64,000 nt of DNA from Oscheius sp. JU75 (Eukaryota; Nematoda; Chromadorea; Rhabditida; Rhabditidae). Each line of letters opens with the position of its first letter. Positions within the stretch are counted from its first letter, which is position 1. The stretch is from the NCBI GenBank assembly GCA_037178855.1, contig JASJZC010000001.1:6324001-6388000 (forward strand). The letters are read 5' to 3'. Made by a program: the position numbers and the translations under genes. The notes under the pieces are model-generated. The model did no database searches. It was given only the letters and a program-made list of their open reading frames with translations, and had not been told where the DNA came from. This document shows, piece after piece, positions 57,801 through 64,000 of the stretch.

Positions 57801-58622
57801 TTTCTCTTCTCCGATTTCAAATCGTGTTGACGATCGCCGGATCTATGGGCCAAGTCAACCATCTCGCCGCCAAACTCGGCGAAAATCTTGACAAACTCAG
57901 TGAAACTACGACACGCTTCGAGACGATTGAGAGAATAGGCCACCTGGAATGTTCTGCCTCTATTTATACCATGGCAAAACGTACTTTATCCTCTGCTCTC
58001 AATATCTGCTTCACGAGGACTCTGTCTGCCAAAAGGAGAACTCTGGTCACGGAGGATAGGAGTTGGCGTGATGCTCTGACCAGAACGGCCTTATCCAAAA
58101 GATGGTCACCTTCGGTACAGGACAAATTAGCTATCGAGGCTCCGGCCAGACGAGCCTCATGACAGGCATCGTACATTTCCGGCTGGATATCGGGATTCTC
58201 GTCGGCTATCGTTTCTCCAACAGCAACAAACCGCTCGATGGCCGATTCGACAGCTGCACCGACCTGAAGCAAAGATTTTAAAAGGGAAATGCTTTGGGGC
58301 CTACCTTGAGAGCATTTCTCACAGCTCTCTCAGACTTTGGTTTGCCTCCGCTGAGATAGGCTTCTTTGAAGTTCACAAGAGTCGTGATTTGTGACACGAG
58401 GGGGACGAGAGTTCTTTCGATTGAATTCGTCTTGATTTCGAGGTTTCGTGGATCGAGGCCAAAGGCCGAAGTGGCGGATGTGTCCATCCGCCCGGCCATT
58501 CCGCTACCGACGGTGAGCCAGGGCTGAAATGTCAAGTGTTTTTCCCACTTCGAGATTTTTGGAAAGTCGAAGGTTACCTCAAAGTACGGAGAGGAATAAA
58601 AATTGGGATACCTATGCGCCAT
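54866..58622 (-). CDS. ctn-1: alpha-catulin (vinculin/alpha-catenin superfamily)
   Basis: ATG 58622 (M-A-H-R-Y-P-N-F-Y-S) starts on the minus strand and the gene stops at 54866-54868. The N-terminal block I-K-T-N-S-I-E-R-T-L-V-P-L-V-S-Q-I-T-T-L is the hallmark of alpha-catulin. Further family blocks are L-L-S-S-V-T-R-V-L-L-L-A-D, F-G-G-E-M-V-D-L-A-H-R-S-G-D-R-Q, M-L-L-L-T-A-S-K-T-L-L-R-H-P, D-F-T-D-S-A-Y-T-P, and L-C-L-H-P-S-S-R-I-A-R-E-N-L. The vinculin-like helical bundles then run to a Ser/Pro-rich tail. A 17-base microexon (55542-55526) joins the body to the tail exons 55371-55228 and 55010-54866. In worms alpha-catulin links dystrobrevin and dystrophin complexes to BK channels in muscle. 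The alternative, alpha-catenin, is disfavoured by the block order and the lack of its C-terminal actin-binding domain. Confidence 0.92.
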
Positions 58623-60506
58623 TGACAGGAAGAATGGGTGGTCCCGGGACCACGTCAGGCGTGTGAATATTTTAGAGAGGCTTTTTGGCCGGTTACGCCA
58701 GCATAGCAAAGAGCTGCATGTGAAATGTGTTTCTTTGGAGACAAAACGGCTGGGACTAAAGACGCTCAAATCGGTTGGACAGGGTTCAGTGAGTCCTTCT
58801 TTCGTTGGAAACGAGGAAATGACTGTCGAAGGAATCAGAAGATCAGAGGTTCGAATTAAAAAACAACTTGTGGTAAGAGTCAAGTACCAGTGAGGACACA
58901 GAGCATGGGTGGTAGCGAAAGAAAGAGCCGACTATTTTCCATGGTCAATAGAATGAGTAATGGAAGATAAGAAAAGGTTCAGACAAGAGAGTGGTCAACT
59001 AACAAAAGCTCCTCAACCTCAGTCATCCTCTGCCGCCATTTTTCTGCTCTTCCATCAAGTTTTGCGCCTCACCTGCCCTCAGAATGAGGTCAGTTGCCGG
59101 CCTCTCTCTTCGAGGTGGGCACTGTGTAATAAATTAGGACAAAGTCAGTTTTCACGCCCTTCCGGTCTCCGGAAGAACAGACGAGGAACATGTGTGGAAT
59201 GACGTAGAAAAGGGCATACAGCGCAACACTTTCGGCCGAGAATAACTTTTGGATCTGCACGATAGCGCTCATGATTAGACAAAGGAAAATGCGTTCCTTG
59301 TAAACTGATATGATGGTCTGAACAGGTGTACTCGCATGAGTCAGACTAGTGGAAGTCAAAAAAGAGGAAGAAGAGTATCAATAACGAGAGTCCGGAAGGA
59401 ATTGTGGTCGCTTCACACTTGTAATTGCGCAAAGTAAACAGCAGCGACGTAAACTCATTTAAAAATCAATGCTTCCGGAACGAATAGGCTCATTTCCGCC
59501 ATAGGAAGAGAAGGAAAACATAAGAGGGAAATTATTTTGAAGGAGTCGGAGACACAAAGGCCTTGTTGACACTCGGACACACACTTGTCGCAGTGTGGAG
59601 TCAAGAGAGATGCCGATTACGTGAATGGATGGCAATTGAGCATGGCAAAAGATGTTTAAGACACTTTTGGGAGTGAATTTAATAAAAAAAAAAGAGAGTA
59701 ATAGCCCCCCGAGTGCTGTATAGCGTAGGCTCGATCAATAGCCCGCACCACCCCGTTCAGCTGCCCCCCCGTCCGTCTGTCCCTTGGCTTCCCCGTCTGT
59801 GTGACACCGTAAACTGGGCACTGGACACGGAAGAAGGTCGCTGGAATTTCGGTCTAAAGAGTGCGAAGAAGGAATAAGGAAGAATCTACGTTTGACTCAT
59901 GTAGTCCACTTGATTCGCAGTAAAAATGAACATCTTTGAAAGTCTATATATGAGTTCTGTTGCTAGCAGAGGAAAGAATCACTTGATCACATCCAAAATT
60001 GGTAAAGGAGTTTGCAAAACACACGGTCCCGGGGTGTACAAACAAAAAATAACTTGTATCTTATTAGCTAATAGTCTGCTAATGCTTCTGGATAAGGTTT
60101 CTAATGGTTTCCCGAGTGGCATTTTGCATTTCATCGATTTTTTATTATGCTCCACAAAAATCGTGAAATCTTTGACAAATCTTATCATTTTCCCACCAAA
60201 TCTCTTGGTATGGGTCCCGCCACGAAATTTGTAGGCCGAGGCCCCAGTTCGCTTCGTTCAAATTCGCTACGTTTTTTTGTCGGTTGTTTTCTAACATTCT
60301 CTCTGTGGTTTTTCAATGTTTTTTTTTCCTTTATTTATGGTGAAAAAAGCAGGCAAAAATTTGTGAGAGTTATGCATAACATTTATATACAAAGAACATC
60401 GGTAGAAGCTGTTTATCGATTGTTTGCAGCTAAAATCGTAGTTCTCCTCCCATTCTTCTGTCGTTTTCTGATAATTTTGGATAACAACTTGAATTCAGGG
60501 TCCACA
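58623..60506. other. 1.9-kb divergent upstream region of alpha-catulin and nop-58
   Basis: No supported coding gene. A minus-strand open frame at 59090-59359 contains a hydrophobic stretch (A-L-Y-A-L-F-Y-V-I-P-H-M-F-L-V-C) that could be an alternative first exon or chance. Poly-A and poly-C tracts lie at 59680-59770. GGTCCACAATG at 60499-60509 follows a TTCAG, a likely splice or trans-splice acceptor for nop-58. Confidence 0.45.
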
Positions 60507-62279
60507 ATGCTGGTGTTGTACGAGACAGCGGCCGGCTACGCCATCTTCAAGCTCCTCGACGAGAAGAAGATCAAGAATGTCGACAACATCTGGGAGGAGT
60601 TTAGCACGGCAGAGAAAGCCCAAGAAAAGTAAAACTTCGTATGTTTCATGCTCCTAATACGTATATTCAGTCTCCAACTCGTCTCGTTCAAGAAATTCAA
60701 GAGCACAGCCGAAGCCGTCGAAGGAGTCAGCAATTTGACCGAGGGCAAGCTCAACAAGACGATCAAGAAGCTCCTGAAAGGTAAAGTCGAGGCTGGCGAG
60801 AACCTCGCTGTTGGAGACGCCAAACTCGGTAATTTGCTCAAGGTATTCTACTTTTCGTTTCACAAAAATCGATTCATTCAGGATAAACTCGAAGTTCCCT
60901 GTGTACACAATTCTGCTATCAACGAGCTGATGCGCGGAATCCGGGCTCATGTCGATTCACTGCTCGGTGAGCACAAACAGGAGCTCAGTGCTATGAATTT
61001 GGCTGTCGCTCACTCCCTCGGACGTTACAAGGTCAAATTCAACCCGGAAAAGATCGACACCATGATCGTTCAGGTATTTTATATGGTTTCATCGCAACAA
61101 GAATGTTTCAGGCTGTCTCTCTTCTAGATGATCTCGATAAGGAGCTCAACAATTACGCCATGAGAATGCGCGAGTGGTACGGATGGCACTTCCCCGAGCT
61201 CGGCAAGATTATTCAGGATCATCAAGCTTATGCTAAGGTAAGTTTTCTCTTGAATTTGCGATCTATTCTTGTTCGTGATACAACCTGTCTGTAACTTCCC
61301 CAATTTTGAAATTTACAGATCATCAAGGCCGTCGGTATGCGTCAGAATGTTGTGAATAGCGACTTGTCCAATATTCTTGAAGAGGAGCTCGAGTCAAAGG
61401 TGAAGGAGGAGGCCGAAATTTCCATGGGTACTGATATTTCGGAAGTCGATCTCATCAACATCAGCGGTCTTTGTGATCAAGTCATCGAACTGTCTCAATA
61501 CAGGTATATCTCTTTGCACATCGCATTCATTCGGTTCTTTTTAGAGCTCAACTGTTCGACTACCTCAAGAACAGAATGTCCGCACTGGCACCGAATCTCA
61601 CCGTTCTGCTCGGAGAGCTCGTTGGAGCTCGTCTCATTTCTCACGCTGGATCTCTCGTTTCTCTGGCCAAGGCTCCCGCCTCGACCGTTCAGATTCTCGG
61701 AGCTGAAAAGGTTTGCTTGCTTTCCAATCAAATTCCCTTATGTTGTAGGCTCTTTTCCGAGCTCTGAAGACGAAGAAGGACACACCAAAGTACGGTCTTA
61801 TCTACCACGCTCAGTTGATCACTCAAGCTCCAGCCAAGCTGAAGGGAAAGATGGCTCGCAAGTTGGCTGCCAAGTGTGCCCTGGCCACTAGAATTGATGC
61901 CCTTTCCGACGATATCAAGGACGCTCAAGTCGGCATGGATTGCCGCGCCCAACTTGAGAACATGCTCCGCGGAGAGCAGGATCGCGGACCGAAGAAGATC
62001 GGCGGAGTCTCGCACAAGCACGACAAGTACAACTTCAAGAGGTTCGTTTTGTTTTCATGCAGGTATTTATCACATTCTAGTGAAACCTACGAGTATGATC
62101 AGTCGTTGGATGCTCCCAAGTCTAAGAAGAGGACCTTCGACGACGATGATGAGAATGGTACTACAGCGAAGAAGCCCAAGAACGAGCCCGAAGACGACGA
62201 GATGAACGGTGGTGCCGAGTCCGAGAAGAAGAAAAAGAAGAAGTCGAAGAAGGTCAAGGATGACGACGACGAAGAGTAG
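60507..62279 (+). CDS. nol-58: box C/D snoRNP core protein NOP58
   Basis: Eight exons (60507-60628, 60671-60842, 60882-61073, 61112-61237, 61319-61503, 61545-61710, 61749-62041, 62081-62279) give 484 residues. The N-terminal domain starts [15 protein letters not shown]. The coiled-coil and NOP domains include [49 protein letters not shown], and K-Y-G-L-I-Y-H-A. The C-terminus is a Lys/Asp/Glu-rich KKE tail. That tail, with Y-G-L-I-Y-H-A, separates NOP58 from NOP56 and PRP31. It binds C/D snoRNAs with fibrillarin, NOP56 and 15.5K in the nucleolus and guides 2'-O-methylation of rRNA. Codon use is biased as in rpl-7. Confidence 0.96.
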
Positions 62280-62413
62280 GTATTCTCACGAATTGTTATT
62301 TGTTTCCGTCAGTCTCCTTTGGAGTTGTTGAGTTTGTTTCATCTTTTATACATTTATCATGTTGTCTCTCCCTCACACCACCTTTCGTTGTTACCTGTTG
62401 TTGAAATCTCTAC

Positions 62414-62419
62414 AATAAA
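62414..62419 (+). terminator. AATAAA polyadenylation signal of nop-58
   Basis: AATAAA lies 135 bases after the stop, only 22 bases before the stop codon of the convergent tyrosinase gene. Confidence 0.6.
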
Positions 62420-62440
62420 ACTCATCTATAAACGTGTTTA

Positions 62441-64000
62441 TTACATGTAAAGTCTCTTATCCAGTTTGGTCATCTCATTCTTGAAGCAAACCCCATTTAT
62501 GCACTTTCCACGATAGCATATCTCCGTTCTTTCGAAGCCTAAACAGTTTCCTCCTGCTTTCACCTTGCTCATGCAGAAGGGTTCTGATTTTATGGGCTGA
62601 TGGCAGAACAGATATCTGAAGAGCAATGTTTTTGCAGTATATTACTCTTACTTCGAGCCACAATCTATATTCTCCCGACTACAGCTTGGTCTGGGAGCAA
62701 ACTTGTACATTTCATCAGTGTACCTATTCGAAAGTCCGTCTCGATTTTTAAAGGGCTGAAAAGGATGAACAGTTTGTGTTGTTGATACCTGTAAGAAGGA
62801 CATGTAGGCGTCGAAGTTGTGCCAAGGAGGGAAACAGTCTGGATGGCTGGCTGGATATTGGGATTCTCTTTCCTCGCGACTCTGCAACCTGTGTGCTAGA
62901 AGAGAGGCACGTACCTGTTTGGTCTGTCTCCACATCTCGAAAACGTTGTCGATCATGGAATGGTGGTAGATGAATATGACATCGTTCGAAGAGCTATGCG
63001 AGCGTCCCATATCTCCAGCTGAAATCTAGTTCTAAAATAGCCGTCTATGACAGCTTCGCCATCAATAGTCTTGACTTAGTATTGACAGTAGGCTGCGCCG
63101 CTTCTCCAATAAGTGTGTGTGTATTTATCTGTCTGTCTGAAGACCTAATTGCCAATTTGCCAAATTCTTTGCGACAGAAAGAAATACAATTTGCAAGTCC
63201 AGTCAGTTTGAGAGATACGTCTCTTGGAGAACATTGCTCCTGTCACGGTAGTCCGACTGGAACATCATCTACCTGGCATGGACCCCAACGATGTTTTTTT
63301 TTTTTTAATTGCTGAATAGAACAGAATCTTTGTAATCTGCTTCCTCATTCTCCCTTACAAATTGTTATCTTTTACCGCTACACCTCGTAAATATGTCTGT
63401 TAGTGACTCACCGATGAAGAAATGGACGTAGTCGTGACTGAATTCCAGCATTCGAGCATCTAATTTGTGATTCATAGGACAACTCTGAAGAGACTTTAGA
63501 ACAAAAGAACGAACTCACGGTCAGAGGCATAGTGACTCCCAGAACCATATTGTAGTCCGGGTTATTGACAACCCAATCAATTCGGGCACTGTTAAGAAGT
63601 TCTCCTCCCTCGTCTGTCTTGAGCTCGCGGAAGATATGAGGTCTTCCTTCCATGGTCGTCCAGTTTGCATAGGGCCCCGTCACGACGAATCCCTCTTGAT
63701 CTGTCTCTCCCAAGAACTGTTCACTGAAGATGATCGAGTCTCTCGGGTCTGGTAAATGAGCATCTAGGCTGCTATCCCAGTATGGAACACCCATATTCAC
63801 GTCGGGTAGATAACGACGGATAACGAGTTCGAGTCTTTTGAGGAATTCTCTGTGCCAGATGAGAAATGCTGGTCCGGAATGGACTCCTGAATACTTGTGG
63901 ATACGACTGAGGCGGTTGTAGAGTCCGGAGGACTTCATTTGGTTCAGCACGAGTTCCCAGCTACGTCGTTGACTGTCGGATAGCGTCCGGATCTCTTGAC
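62441..64000 (-). CDS. tyrosinase-domain protein, partial (5' end outside the window)
   Basis: The gene enters from the right edge and ends at 62441-62443. The CuA motif reads S-G-V-H-S-G-P-A-F-L-I-W-H-R-E-F-L (63900-63840). CuB reads H-D-Y-V-H-F-F-I-G and, after an intron, N-D-V-I-F-I-Y-H-H-S-M-I-D (63440-62940), so five of the six copper-binding histidines are visible; the first is presumably upstream. P-Y-W-D-S-S-L-D lies between. After the enzyme domain are C-F-P-P-W-H-N-F-D-A-Y and a Cys-rich tail (F-C-H-Q-P-I-K-S-E-P-F-C, C-Y-R-G-K-C-I-N-G-V-C). This tail is not the typical ShK module of many worm tyrosinases, though its last part has the cysteine density of one. Tyrosinases oxidise phenols for cuticle cross-linking or melanisation. 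It is probably secreted, but the signal is not in view. Confidence 0.85.

Noticed and set aside
57530-58162. 210-codon plus-strand frame
   Set aside because: Antisense of the conserved alpha-catulin exons, which match the family on the minus strand.

Overview
This is eukaryotic DNA from a nematode. The evidence is two collagen genes carrying the nematode cuticle-collagen N-terminal domain and Gly-X-Y exons (one ends in the worm-type PPRTPPGY tail), many very short introns (mostly 33-60 bases, GT donor and TTTCAG-type acceptor), a DEG/ENaC channel, worm-type C-type lectins, a tyrosinase, and clear orthologues of conserved animal genes. The species cannot be named from the sequence. No bacterial features were seen (operons, ribosome-binding sites, CRISPR, insertion sequences). 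Most gene models below were spliced by hand; where exon lengths are quoted, they sum to whole codons.

Layout. 1-14 kb: end of an ionotropic glutamate receptor (+); two tail-to-tail paralogous C-type lectins (+ then -); a DEG/ENaC channel (+); a cuticle collagen (-); the ribosome-assembly Brix protein PPAN (-); and the splicing regulator RBM5/10 (+). 14-19.5 kb is the most unusual segment. Two 1.3-kb inverted-repeat arms, nearly identical, each carry the same unrecognised secreted-protein gene. They enclose a decayed THAP-domain transposase-like gene, which is itself split by a 547-base hairpin element with a TA target duplication. The outer ends of the arms fall inside the first exons of two different flanking genes, giving both the same signal peptide. 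19.5-21 kb holds coding remnants.

21-30 kb: a very large secreted sushi/CCP-repeat protein (24 exons, 1,867 residues, with a likely alternative short 3' end), then a second cuticle collagen (-). 30-36 kb: a large AT-hook protein (-) with four copies of a module I do not recognise. 36-42 kb: two Rab11 paralogues flanking ribosomal protein L7. 42-48 kb: a thioredoxin-fold protein, the WD-repeat EARP/GARP partner EIPR1, a C2H2-type zinc-finger protein and TMEM161. 48-59 kb: the Sec7 ARF-GEF BIG1/2 (AGEF-1) and alpha-catulin (both -). 60.5-64 kb: the box C/D snoRNP core protein NOP58 (+) and a tyrosinase (-) cut by the window end.

Functional themes. PPAN, RPL7 and NOP58 all serve ribosome biogenesis or translation. 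Rab11, BIG1/2 and EIPR1 all act in trans-Golgi/recycling-endosome traffic. Collagens and tyrosinase relate to cuticle. These genes are not arranged as obvious operons; neighbours on one strand are usually over 300 bases apart.
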